Part shown: positions 48,752-59,321 of the stretch, piece after piece
Layout: every line of letters begins with the position of its first letter
Numbering within the stretch: position 1 is the stretch's first letter
Assembly: GCA_016748015.1 (NCBI GenBank)
Contig: JAAOMT010000058.1
Coordinates: 1 to 59,631, forward strand
Length of the DNA stretch: 59,631 bases
Source of the DNA: Geosiphon pyriformis
Taxonomy: Eukaryota > Glomeromycota > Glomeromycetes > Archaeosporales > Geosiphonaceae
Direction: 5' to 3'
The notes under the pieces: model-generated
Told to the model about the DNA's origin: nothing
The model's database searches: none
Seen by the model: the letters and a program-made list of their open reading frames with translations, nothing else
Program-made: the position numbers and the translations under genes

Positions 48752-49940
48752 TCATAATTTGTAAGCTCCATTTCCTAATGCTTCATATATGTGGAATGGA
48801 TCATTCCACTTTGGGTCGAACTTTCCACTCCACTGTTTCTCAACTTTTGTATGATGTAACAGTACTTGGTCTCCAATCTTGAATTCCATTGGTTGTTTTG
48901 ATAGGTGTTTATCATGTCTTTTTTTTTGTTGTTCTTGAGCATGACTAATATTGTCAGCTGCTGTTCTTTGATTGTTTTCCAACATTTCTATTAGCTGGTA
49001 TGTTCTTTGGTATAAGGTAGCCTCAAAATTTTCTTTATTGATTGTTTCTGTTGGGTATAATGGTATCACTCGTTCAATCAGTAACGTAGCTTTTCTTCCA
49101 TAGACTAGTTCAAACAGTGTGAACTGAGTCATATTTTGTTTCAATGTTTGGTATGCAAAGAGTACAGAAGGTATGAATAAGTCCCATTCTTGTCTGTTTT
49201 TATGACTTATTTTTGCTAGTGCTTCACACAGTGTTCTGTTAAATTGTTCTACCAGTCTGTTCATTTGTGGGTAATATGGTGACAATAAGGGTCTCTTTAT
49301 TCTAAACTGTTGGCTTAGTTCAGTCAATGTATTATTAACAAAGTGTGTTCCCTGATCAGATAATAATTCTTTCGGACATCCATGTCAGCAAATTAGGTTT
49401 TGATGCACAAATTTGGTGACTGTTTTGGCATCAGCCACTTGGATTGCTCTGGTTTTTGGCCATTTTGTAAGATAGTCTATAGCTATAGTGATATAGCGAT
49501 TTCCTTGGAATGTAATTGAAAGAAGTCCAACCAAATTGATCCCGATTCTATTAAATGGATTTCCAACTGGAATGGGTCGAAGTAGTTCTGTTGATCTTGC
49601 TCCTCCTCTTCACTGGCATGTGTCACAATTGAGCACGTATTCAAAAATGTCTTTGTATATTATTGACCAATAGTATAAGTTTAGTGTTCTTTCGAGAGTA
49701 GCATCTTTGTTAAAGTGTCCTGCAGTCAGATCTGAGTGCACGCTATATAGTATAGTTTCTCTTTCACTGTCCTTGATTAGTCATTGTGAGTTGGGGTGGT
49801 TTCGGCATTCTTGTCAATATAGTTGGTTGTCTTGAATAAAATAATTTTGGGCTTGTTTTCATATGGTACTCTGTTCCTGTTGAGATAATATCTCCTTGAA
49901 ACGTAGTGTCGATAGGTACTGATGTAGTTGTTGATAAGTG
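48752..49940 (-). pseudogene. LTR-3 integrase
   Basis: HHCC region includes CDTCQ (about 49,620). Core blocks: LLSDQGTHFVNNTLTELSQQ with the second catalytic Asp, then YYPQMNRLVEQFNRTLCEAL with the catalytic Glu. The 191-codon frame ends NGAYKL. C-terminal part: TLFELVYGRKATLL, KRHDKHLSKQPMEFKIGDQV. TGA stops at IC-HGCP, CQ-RGGA and Y-QECR positions break it. Confidence 0.85.
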
Positions 49941-49961
49941 AGTGTGTCCATGGGTCTGGGA

Positions 49962-51260
49962 TTAGGTTTGTGGTATTCTCAACAAACTGTCAACATTGGT
50001 GTTCTTGGATCCTTCCTTGTAATAGACTTTGAGTGGGAATTGTTGCAGATAAGTACTCCATCTTGCATATTTTCTTTCTAGTTGTGGATTGTTGAATAAC
50101 CAAATAAGTCCTTTGTGGTCAGTATATAAGTCAAATGGTTGACTGAGGTAATGTTTCCAAGTCTGTATGGCCCAATAAATGGCGAGACATTCCAGATCTG
50201 TTGTGCTGTAATTTTTTTCTGCTGGGCTAGTGCTGCAACTAGTATAGACAACTGGGTGTTCTCTATTGTCTGGTCCTATCTGTGATAAGACTGCTCCTAA
50301 AGTATTTTTCGAGGCATCCGTGGCAACAATGAACCGTTTAGTGAAATCTGGGTAAATCAGGATTGGGGATGTGATCAATCGTTGCTTGAAATAGTCAAAT
50401 GCTTTCTGTTGATCTTTCTTCCACAAGTATGGTATGTATTTGGACAACAATTGATGGAGTGGTTTTGTGATGTTTGAGAAACCTTTGACAAATTGACGAT
50501 AATATTCTGCCAATTCTAGAAATCCTCATAATTTTCTGAGGTTGATTGGGGCTAGAAAATCCTTGACTTTTTGTACTTTATCTGAATCGGGTTTAACTTC
50601 ATCTTTGCCAATTACATGTCCTAGGAATTTTAACTCGGTTTTTCCAAAGAAGCACTTTTCAGGATTGAGTTTCAATCCGGCATTACAAAGGTGTTCGAAG
50701 ACTTGTTGCAGGTAAAGCAGATAGTCTTTGAATGTTTCGGAGAACACGTTTGTGTCATCTAGGTAGACTACTACTGATTTCCAAAGGATTCTTTTGTATA
50801 CTACATCCATCAGGCGTTGAAATGTGGCAGGAGCATTACAAAGTCCAAAAGACATTATGTTAAACTCAAAGTTTTCATCTTGAATGGTAAATGCTGTTTT
50901 TTTTTTGTCTTTGGGGTCCATTTCAACTTGCCAATAACCACTTGCTAAATCTAATGACAAGAACCATTTCTTTTTCCCTAGATTGTCCAGAATTTCCTGA
51001 ATGAGAGGAGTGAGATACCTATCTCCTTGCGTGACACTATTTAGTTTTTAATAATCTACACAAAATTGCATTTTTCCATTTTTCTTGGTGACCAAGACTA
51101 CTGGTGAGGACCAAGGGCTTAACAATTCTTTGATTAGGCCATTATTAAGCATCTGTTGCACTTCTTGCTTAATTAAGTTATTGCCAGATGGGAGTACATG
51201 GTAAGTTTGTTGCTTAATTGGTCAAGCATTTCCTGTATCAATCTGATGCTTCACGATGTT
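49962..51260 (-). pseudogene. LTR-3 reverse transcriptase and RNase H
   Basis: RT: SPWSSPVVLVTKKNGKMQFC, MSLDLASGYWQVEMDPKDKK, FEFNIMSFGLCNAPATFQRL and the intact active site VVVYLDDTNVFS (about 50,755). Then FFGKTELKFLGHVIGKDEVK. RNase H: FIVATDASKNTLGAVLSQIG, REHPVVYTSCSTSPAEKNYS, LECLAIYWAIQTWKHYL and LYTDHKGLIWLF. Breaks: TGA between RT and thumb (about 50,525) and a stop in DYxKLN (about 51,047). Least damaged part of the element. Confidence 0.88.
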
Positions 51261-51349
51261 AGTGCATCTGAACTCATTTTTACTGGCAAAGACATTGGCA
51301 TACTGATTCAGAAGGACTTTGAGTTGCATTTGTTATAAGGTACTTAAAT

Positions 51350-52373
51350 TTCCTAAATTCAATTTATTGATCTCTTCTGGTGTGAACAAGTAACTTTCTT
51401 TTGGTAAATTCCATACTTGTGAGGTAATGTCACAGAATAAGAATAATTGTGCAAAATCTGGAATGGACTGGAGTTTTTCAGGATTCTGAATATCTGTGGA
51501 TATAGAACTAACGAGAGTCCCTTCGGGGATTTCAATGACATCTTCTGTTGGGTTGTGGATGGAGATTTTGAAGTGTTTATGGGCTTTGGCCAGTAGTTAT
51601 AGATTAGCAACATTGGCTAGGGAACAGATTTTGAGACTGGCTTTGAATAACAGGGCTTGATCTTGGATTTTTCGATTCACCTTGAGGATGTATTGTCGGT
51701 ATAGGAGAATAGAGATAACAGTATCGGTGTTGATAAATTCTATCTGGTCACTGTCTTTCTCTGTGAAACTAACTGGTACATTTCTTCTTCCACTTGATTC
51801 AAATCCATTGATTCCTTGGGCAGTGAGGCCTAACTCTTTTTGGGTTGTTACCAGAGTTAATTAGAGTATTTTGACTAGGGGTAGGAAGATAGCTTGGACA
51901 ATCTTTTCTTGTGATTCTATTTTGTAGGGTCTGTCTAAATTGTTCTGTAGCATCACAATGATGTTTCTCATGTAACTGGCATCGATGATTCCTCCTTTTA
52001 TGTCGATTCCTTTCTTGGCTAAACTAGATCAAGAGGCAACTTGTACCATTGTACTAACAAGAATTTCTAATGCTATCTTAAGATCTATTTTTATGAAGGA
52101 ATGTGAGGCTATAATGATAGGTGATTGTCTGGGGTATCATAGGTCAAAACCGGCATCGGTGTCATGCGCTTTTTCAGAGCAGATTCTTTCTTTGTTATCA
52201 CTGTACCATTTTAGTTCTAGTTCTTTGGATAAGTCAGGATATGTGAAATACTGTTTTGTTTTAGTATTCTCAGTTGGATCTTGAAATGACATGTCCTTGG
52301 TGATCAATATTTCTTCTTTGGGCTCAGGTAGTTCAGTGATTGGAAACAGTATTCTTGGAGGCAGATTAAACAT
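51350..52373 (-). pseudogene. LTR-3 dUTPase domain and pre-RT linker
   Basis: dUTPase motifs on the minus strand: KAHDTDAGFDL then TGA then YP (motif 1; LTR-1 has Arg at the stop), MVQVAS-stop-SSLAKKG (motif 2; Arg in LTR-1), GGIIDASYMRNIIVMLQNN (motif 3) and YKIESQEKIVQAIFLPL (motif 4). Downstream linker has FKISIHNPTEDVIEIPEGTL, as in LTR-1. Confidence 0.75.
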
Positions 52374-52384
52374 GAGATCACATT

Positions 52385-53060
52385 CGTTACAGTACTAAAA
52401 GTGACAGAGGATCAAACAGTAATCGCACAGTTTGGTATTCAAATTGGCCAACCTTTGCTCCTGTTCTTCGTGAGTCAGGGCCAATTTCTGATATTAGTTC
52501 TGAAATGCATCTGGGTTATCTGTGAAGAAATTATCCTCGGGGTAGTCAGGTCCATTATATTCAGGTGTTCAAGGGTTGTCCTTGATTTCTCGTATTTCTT
52601 TGGGTGTGGTGCCTTCAGCCTTGGTGCTTGCCATTCTTCAGATTTTGTGGTCATTGTGTGGATAACTGTTTAGCCTGTTGAGTGCTTGTTTCCAAGCATC
52701 CTCAATGGGGGTTCCCTTTCGTATTTAATCATTGATTAATATGGTGTATTGACAAGCCTCATCGCATGTTTCTCCTCTGCCAGGCACATTATTCCAGAGT
52801 TCTTTATCTGGCAGGATTTTGCTACATGTAAGGCATGGCATGTTGTCCTACTTGCCTTGTCATTTTGGTCATCCAAATCTTTCCAGTAAACAAAGTTTGC
52901 AATAGTATTTGGTGGCAGTGGGCCATTCTTCGTTGTCCCCAATATATGCACCCATAGTAGATAGTTTTTTTCCACAATTGACACATATTAGTCTTGGGAG
53001 TTGGTAAAATAAGTTTCTTTGGTTTAAGGTTACGTATCCTAGTGATGACAATTGGGGTTC
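52385..53060 (-). pseudogene. LTR-3 cysteine-rich module
   Basis: Blocks: CVNCGKKLSTMGAYIGDNEE, YYCKLCLLERFG, MPCLTCSKILPDKELWNNVP ending GRGETCDEAC, and LCDYCLILCHF with YCNEC. All Cys pairs match those of LTR-1. TGA codons at FG-PK and K-QG stand where LTR-1 has Arg or sense codons. Confidence 0.6.
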
Positions 53061-53285
53061 TTCTTCGGCTCTGCCTTTTCCTTTTTCTTCTTAGATTGGT
53101 AGTGGGGGTAGTTCAGTTCAATAATCATCTGCCCATGAAACCTGATAGGTCTCGATGGTTGGTGGCATTGATGTGTCTTCGAATTCAATAAGGGGTTCCT
53201 CAGTACGTTGGGTTTTAAAGTGTCCGCACATAGCTGGAACTTGGGCATGCTGTCCGTTGAACATGAGTTGAAGTTCTTGGGTGTT

Positions 53286-53594
53286 TCAGTCAAGAGTAGT
53301 GTTGGCTTTTGACAACCAGTTGTTTCTTACTAGAGCTTGATATTGAGTAGCTTCCATGACAAGTACTTTGGTAGGAATTTGGATTCCATTAATCTTGAAG
53401 GGAAAGTTGTCAATTTCTCCTATCAGGGTTTTTGTGTTTCCATCCACTGTAATGATCTGGGCAGTAGTGACATGGTCTACTTGGCGACCTAATTGGTCCA
53501 TGAGCTGCTTCGTGATTATGCTACTGGCTGATCTGCTATCCAGGATTAATTTAATGTCTATTCCTCCGACTCTGGCATTGGTGTATAGAGCCAT
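53286..53594 (-). pseudogene. LTR-3 retropepsin-like protease
   Basis: 102 codons open: GIDIKLILDSRSASSIITKQ, LIGEIDNFPFKINGI, YQALVRNNWLSKANTTLD. The active-site DSG has become DSR (one G-to-A change), so it would be inactive. Confidence 0.8.
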
Positions 53595-53879
53595 TATTGG
53601 TTTATTCTAATTGATGGCTGCTCTACTAAAAAGGCTATGGGTGTTCAAATTATCAATGTCAAAAGGAAATATGGCAGCTAGGGTGGTGTCTTTGGTAATA
53701 GTGGCTGGTGGAATATTGCTTTTTGTTTGCTTGGAAGGTTGGGAGATTCGTTTTATATCCCCCCTTTCCACAGGTGTAGATTTATCAAAACCCTGGTCTT
53801 CCATAAGACTGAGATAAGAAGCTTGATTCAGGTATTCAGTTGGTGTTGGTTGAAATTGGGCAGGACCACAAGGGATTGG

Positions 53880-55770
53880 TCAAGACAGTCCACTGTTGGT
53901 TTGCACCTGATTGTTGTTGGGATTCCTCCATCCCTGATTATAGTCTATAGCTCGAAGTCTGGACAGACTGTAAGGAGAAGTTTGATAGTAAGGGATTGCT
54001 TGTGTCATTGGTGGTGGTTGATAATAATTCTGGGACTGTGGTTGAGTGTACGGAACTTGTTGTGTATATAAAGGTGGTTGATTCTGAGGTATAGAATATT
54101 GGGATATCATGTTTTACTGATATCTGGGTTGCTGGTATGGGTTTCCTTGATTTTGGTTCATGATCTTCTTTCTCTAGTCACGAGTGATGTGTTCAGGTTT
54201 CTAGCAGTAGTAATAGTTGTGGGGATCAGATCTCCAAGGTTGTTGCTATTGCTGACAGTTTTGTTGCTATGAGTATCTGCTGTTGTTGTTATTTTCTCTC
54301 CGTTGGGGTGGTTGGTAAGTTCTTGTAGTTCCGGCTAAGAATTTCTCAATTTTCTGAGTTAGTTTTTCACTCAATTGGGTTATCTTTGTGTCAATGTCAG
54401 AGATTCCATTAATGGCTAAATTAACAGCTTGGGTATGATTCATTTCTTGTTTTGCAGACTCAAAATCGCAAGCAAGAGTGATGGCGTCTTGTAAACTGGT
54501 CAGATGGCGGGGTTTTATGGATCTTAGAATACTACTCTGCAATCCTTTAATGAATTGATTAAGAACTTGCACCATGATGTAGTAGCCCCTTTCGATAGCT
54601 AATATTTAACGCAGGATTTGATTGAATTGTCCGAGATAAGTAGTTACTGCTTCATGATCTTTTTGTTTAATTATGTTGAATTGAATCTGCAATTAGATTA
54701 ACGTATTGGGGTCATAGAAGTATTGCAGAATGCAAGTTTAAACTTGGTAAAAGAGGTAAGCTTCTCTGCTAGGCTCTGGTATCACAAATTGGCAGTTCCA
54801 GTCAGAAAAAATGGCAGTGCCTGAATTGTGTGGTCGTCATTCCAACCGTTAGCAGTAATTGCTTTCTCGGCATCTGTGATCCAAGAATATGCATTATCTT
54901 CTTTACCAGAGAATTTTTCCAATTTAGCGATATCCTGGTAAGCCATGATCTGGTTAATAGGTAAGGTGTTACTGGTTATGTTTAAAGAGATTAATGTCCG
55001 TGTATTCAAGTGTTCTCTGGGTGCTAATGCTGGTTGCTTTTCTTTGTCACTTGAACCAATAGGTTGTAAGATAGTTGTTTTTTCTGTCAGGGGAGATGCT
55101 GATTCTACTAGGTTTTGTGCTGGTGGCTGTTCCCAAGTTAACGGGTTTCCTTCTGTTTGACTAGCTGCTGGGATAAGATTTCCAAACAGTGATCCATATT
55201 CTCCTAATGATTTGGTCCAACTGTGTTGATTCCAAGAGTGTGGATTTCCAGGAGTTTGTAGTGTTTCTGACTGGGTTTCCAGGGGTGGGTTGAATACAAT
55301 TCTACTTTGAAGTGTCTGATAGTATGATGGAATTGTTGGAAAGAGGACCCTTAGTTTCTTGTTGACCGTGGACTTGGCTTGGGCAGTTATGGGGTTGTTG
55401 GATTTGTTTTCATATTCCTCAGAGTTGGATTCCACTGGTTGTTGTACTTGAGGGAATCATTGTGCCATATAATATTTAATGTCTGTATCGATTATGCGCA
55501 GAGTTTTAGTGATTGCTTGGGTAGTCATGGCTGTTGAGTACCCTAGTAAGCTTTGATGGATTTGTTCTCCAAGTCTTCCTGTATCAGTTGCATGGCCTAA
55601 CAAGCAGTCAATTTTTGCATTGATATAGTTACAAAAATCACTTTCTGCATAAGTGGTTTCTGCTGGTATTCTTAGGTCTTTTCAAAAGTATTGAAATAGT
55701 GCTTTTCTGTATGAGGAGTGGTCCTTTCCTATTGTTCCAATAGTCGCCACTTTTATGTATTTTTGGGGAT
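53880..55770 (-). pseudogene. LTR-3 gag (degenerate)
   Basis: Starts near 55,760 (SYRKALFQYF, as in LTR-1). It has a long open stretch 54,782-55,435 with IAKLEKFSGKEDNAYSWITD and QALPFFLTGTANL, then 54,267-54,575 with VLNQFIKGLQSSILRSIKPR. The tail is Gln/Pro/Tyr-rich. The knuckle at about 54,190 is ruined (first Cys to Tyr, last position a stop). Confidence 0.72.
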
Positions 55771-55793
55771 GCTCTGTCTCTGTGGATTTATAA

Positions 55794-55810
55794 CCTCACA
55801 GAGAGCACCA
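55794..55810 (-). other. LTR-3 primer-binding site
   Basis: TGGTGCTCTCTGTGAGG on the coding strand, 2 bp from the 5' LTR edge at 55,813. Confidence 0.7.
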
Positions 55811-55812
55811 AA

Positions 55813-56895
55813 TGTTACAGGTAAACTTGGTGTGTATGGGAAATAGTAACATTTGGTGCTCTCAATTATTGATAATGCATCTTCTGCATAATTTTGTTGG
55901 CTTAGTCTTGATTATCAGTCTCTGAAGGTCTATTCTTGAATGTGAATTTTACCCATTGAGTTCTTTGGTTATAAGACACAGAGTTTGTCTTTTGTCAATT
56001 GCAACATTTTTCGTAAATGTAAGCTTTCTTCTTCAAGCTAATGAGCACAGTTGTTAGGGTCTGGCATTGTCTTTTTGCCCTTCTGATAAGCTAACAAGAT
56101 AATGTTAATATCCAAAACTTAGGAGGAGCTTCTCTCTTTTACTAGGCTATCACAAAATCTATTCCCAGACAGTCAATTTTACTATGTTGCCGCTCCACAA
56201 AAATAAGACAGAAAAAGAAAAAAAAAGAAAAAGAAAAGAAAAGAAAAGAGAGAAAAGATAAATTAGTATTATCAATCGCCGTGATCAAGAGCGATTGGTC
56301 CAAATTGTTAATAGGTTCAAGATGGTTATGCTAAGAGCATCTGTTCTAGAATGGAGGTATAAGACAAGGGTTAATTCACGTAAATTCCACGAAGTTCAAG
56401 AACATGAATTCATGATTCTGATTTCTTTAATAATTGGTTTATTTCAGAAGATGAAATAGGGAAGATAATAAAGAATGAAAGGGTATGGATATTTTAATTT
56501 TGGTCTAGAGGTTCATATCTATCTGTCTGTTTTTTCTCACTTTTATAACTACTTGCTTTTATACATTCTTTTGGTTTTATAGAATTGCTTTTAATTGTCT
56601 CACTATTGCTAGCTATTGCTTTGTTGTTTCTGTTATTGCTTCATTTTTCTATGTTATCATTAGTTATCCTATGTTATAACACATTATCTAACATTATTAC
56701 ATGTTATTCTGTGTTATCCTGCATTATAACATGTTATCCTACATTATTGTGCACTATTCTGTGTTATCCTGCGTTATAACACATTATCCTATATTATAAT
56801 GCATTATCCAATATTATTGTGCATTATTCTGTGTTATGTTACGTTTTGGTCATGTTTCTTTATAACTTTGGATCGGTTTTTCTACTCGGGTAATA
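55813..56895 (-). repeat. LTR-3 5' LTR (right copy)
   Basis: Offset of exactly 9,141 bp from the left copy throughout. It ends GGGTAATA then CTGC. Differences from the left copy are almost all transitions, many as CA against TG. Confidence 0.9.
56654..56843. repeat. 10-bp tandem array in LTR-3 right LTR (19 units)
   Basis: The counterpart of the array at 47,513-47,702, with the same 19 units in the same order. Eleven of the 18 CpG-type unit ends differ between copies, and every difference is a transition. Confidence 0.9.
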
Positions 56896-57950
56896 CTGCC
56901 CTTCAAGGCATACAAACTGCTTTGGGACAAAGAAACAACACCTTACTACCCCTATTCAGAGGTGATGCCCAAGATCCAATTGAATGGTTGGACAATTTTG
57001 AAAGAGCAGCTACTGCAAACCAGTATGATGATGAATACAAGTTCCAAATTGTTGGTGGCTACTTCCAAGGCTCCCCTGCTACCTGGTTTTCACAAGAAAC
57101 CAATGTTGATGTTCAACAAAGAATTGTTAGATGGACCCCAGCAAATATTAGAGAAAACAACATCTCTTTTACTACCCAGTTTGAAAACAAATTCAGAACT
57201 CCCATTTTAATATCCAAATGGCGTATGGAATTAGAAAGAAGAACCCAAGGTCCTGGTGAAATTGTGACCAAATATGCCAAAGCAATTAGAAAATTCATCA
57301 AGTGTGTAGACTCTGGTAGAAACTGGACTGAAGAGCAAAAGATCCACTCTTTTACAAAAGGATTGAAAACTGATTTATCATATGCTCTTTGGCCTTTCTT
57401 GGCTCTGAAAGACAATCCTACAATGAATATGGCTATTGAACTCACCCAATGGATTGAAGATAACCAAAGAATATATCTGGGATCCACACTTCCAATTTTT
57501 GCTACTGCTTCTGTTATGGCCCCTGCTCTTCAAGTGGCTGCTACTTCTTTTGCTGCTCAAACTCAAGACCCAAATGAACAATTGATAGATAGACTCACAG
57601 CTAATCTTGCCCAGTTATTAAAACTGTTGGCACAAGCAGTTAGAGATAACCAGCAACCACCAAGACTTAGATATAAACCTCATTTTAACCAGTCCCAGCA
57701 ACCTCCCTATCAAAGACAGCAAAATTGTGGCCCACCTGTATGCTATTATTGTGGATTAACTGGACATTATTCAAGAGATTATAACAATTCTTTACTGCCT
57801 CCTCCAGCTCTTAGAAACAATGACAACCAAAACAACAGACCAAACAACAACAACAATGTCCCCAATCAAAGACCTAATCATGCCAACATCAATTTCTTTG
57901 GAGAGGATCCCCTAGTTGAAGCCATTGTTTATCAGCCTTTAAACTGGTAA
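56896..57950 (+). pseudogene. LTR-2 gag, main piece, ending at a -1 frameshift site
   Basis: Open for about 350 codons with no stop. Capsid-like region: LPLFRGDAQDPIEWLDNFER, FQGSPATWFSQE, FENKFRTPILISKWRMELER and IVTKYAKAIRKFIKCVD. A Gln/Asn-rich tail carries the knuckle CYYCGLTGHYSRDY, in which the final Cys is Tyr. The frame ends QPLNW then TAA at 57,948-57,950, and the last coding bases contain T TTA AAC. The open frame upstream of 56,896 is LTR-3 sequence read by chance. Gag is the RNA-packaging shell protein. Confidence 0.8.
57938..57944 (+). promoter_or_regulatory. Candidate -1 programmed ribosomal frameshift site (T TTA AAC)
   Basis: The heptamer T TTA AAC sits in the gag reading frame exactly as X XXY YYZ requires, with TGG TAA following. 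Slipping back one base gives TTT AAA CTG GTA, and that frame is open from here through 58,034 into the protease. A stem or pseudoknot downstream was not verified. Confidence 0.65.
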
Positions 57951-59321
57951 GTGCACCTCCAAAGGGTAAGAGTGCAAGCCAACCAGAAGAAAACTCTTTT
58001 TATGCTTTTAACTTAACTGATGATGACCATGACATGAATGAACTAGCAATCAACACCTCAGAACCAACCAGAAAGAAGAAGAAAGCCAAGATTGATTTCA
58101 TTCTAAACCCCAACAAAGCCTCAACTTCTGCTGCTGATAACAATGAACCACCAAAGGCTAAAATTTTTAAGAATCCTCCAAAGTTAGAACCCCCAGAAAT
58201 TGTACAAAAATCTGGACCCTATTCCATTGTCAAAGATCTCATGGAAACCCCAACACATATTACCTTTGGCCAGTTAATGACCCACCCACAGTTCAGAAAA
58301 GATTTTCACAAATTCTTGATTCCAAAGAAGAAGACACCAAAAACCAACAAGTGCTCTCGCCAAGTTGGACTTGCTGACAACAGCAATGTCACCCCTCTGA
58401 TTTGTAAAGCCCAAGTGGATGGATACTTCATTGACTTAATTTTGAACAGTGAATCATCTGTTAGTGTCATTGCCAAACACTTCTTGGAAGCAATTGGTAG
58501 AAAGATTGATGAACCTTTCACCAGACCAATGACCAATGTACATGGTGACAAAAAAAAAAACTGGGTATTGCCAAAGCTGTTCCTGTCTACATCAATGGAA
58601 TCAGCATTGAAATTGACATGGAAGTTTCTGAAGCCAAGGAATACACCATCATTGTTGGCAATGAATGACTCAAAAAAGCAAAAGCTTTGCTTGATTATGA
58701 ACTTTGTGAATTAACCATCAGATGTGGTGAGAAATCCATTGTAGTTAAGTGTTGCCATTGGGCAACTCTCCCAGTACCCAAACAAAACCAAGAAGAAAAA
58801 CAATTAGATGAATCAGATAATAAAGAGACAATGAAGAAGAAGAACAAGAAGAGCAAGAAGAAACTGCTGAACTTGCCTATACCACTTTCATCAACAATGG
58901 CAAACTACTGGACAATGTTAAAGCAGACAAAGAAAGAATCATTGTAAATGGCAAGCTGATCTGCTGGCCTTATTATAATATTCTTAGAAGAACCTTTAAA
59001 AGAAAACCTGGCAAAAAAGCCAAATACAGTTTTTGGTGGCATGGTTTTTGTGCCCAGTATTGGTACAACAAACTCTTGTATTCTCTAAGCAATGAATGCA
59101 AATCATGCCTGATCTATTACAGAGATTGAGAACCAATCAGTTTGATACCCAAAAAAGAATTGAAAGAAGTACAGAAGTCCTTTGAGAATAAACCATCTGA
59201 GATCCAATCACTGGTTGTAGAACAAAAAGAACCCTTCCCAGAAGAAAGAAAAATAGACATTGAAAATTTGCTGGCTAGAAATAGCCCAGTTATCTCCAAA
59301 GAAGGTGATACTCCTGGACGT
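57942..59321 (+). pseudogene. LTR-2 pol N-terminal part: linker, protease and downstream region
   Basis: The -1 frame runs KLVSAPPKGKSASQPEE, then MNELAINTSEPTRKKKKAK, up to the protease block YFIDLILNSESSVSVIAKHF. The catalytic DSG there reads NSE (two G-to-A changes). A run of 11 A at 58,550-58,560 throws the frame; sense resumes at GIAKAVPVYINGISIEIDME. A TGG-to-TGA change at about 58,666 breaks IIVGNEWLKKAKALLDYE. Further on, WPYYNILRRTFKRKPGKKAK, WWHGFCAQYWYNKLLYSLSN and ECKSC may match the Cys-rich module of the other elements. Cut by an LTR at 59,322. Confidence 0.68.

Larger units (their letters stand above)
46672..56895 (-). mobile_element. LTR-3: full-length Ty3/gypsy retrotransposon inserted in LTR-2 gag
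   Basis: 10.2 kb, coding on the minus strand. The LTRs at 46,672-47,754 and 55,813-56,895 are both 1,083 bp and stay in register without net indels. Flanked by CTGC on both sides (46,668-46,671 and 56,896-56,899). Primer-binding site, polypurine tract and the same gene order as LTR-1 are present. In-frame stops are mostly TGA where family relatives have Arg. Confidence 0.92.

Noticed and set aside
48752-55770. TGA read as Arg (stop codon reassignment) because so many stops in LTR-3 are TGA at Arg positions
   Set aside because: Host genes here (LYS2, PEX7, MED1, RRS1, ELP4) end in TGA at the right place. CpG decay of CGA explains the pattern.
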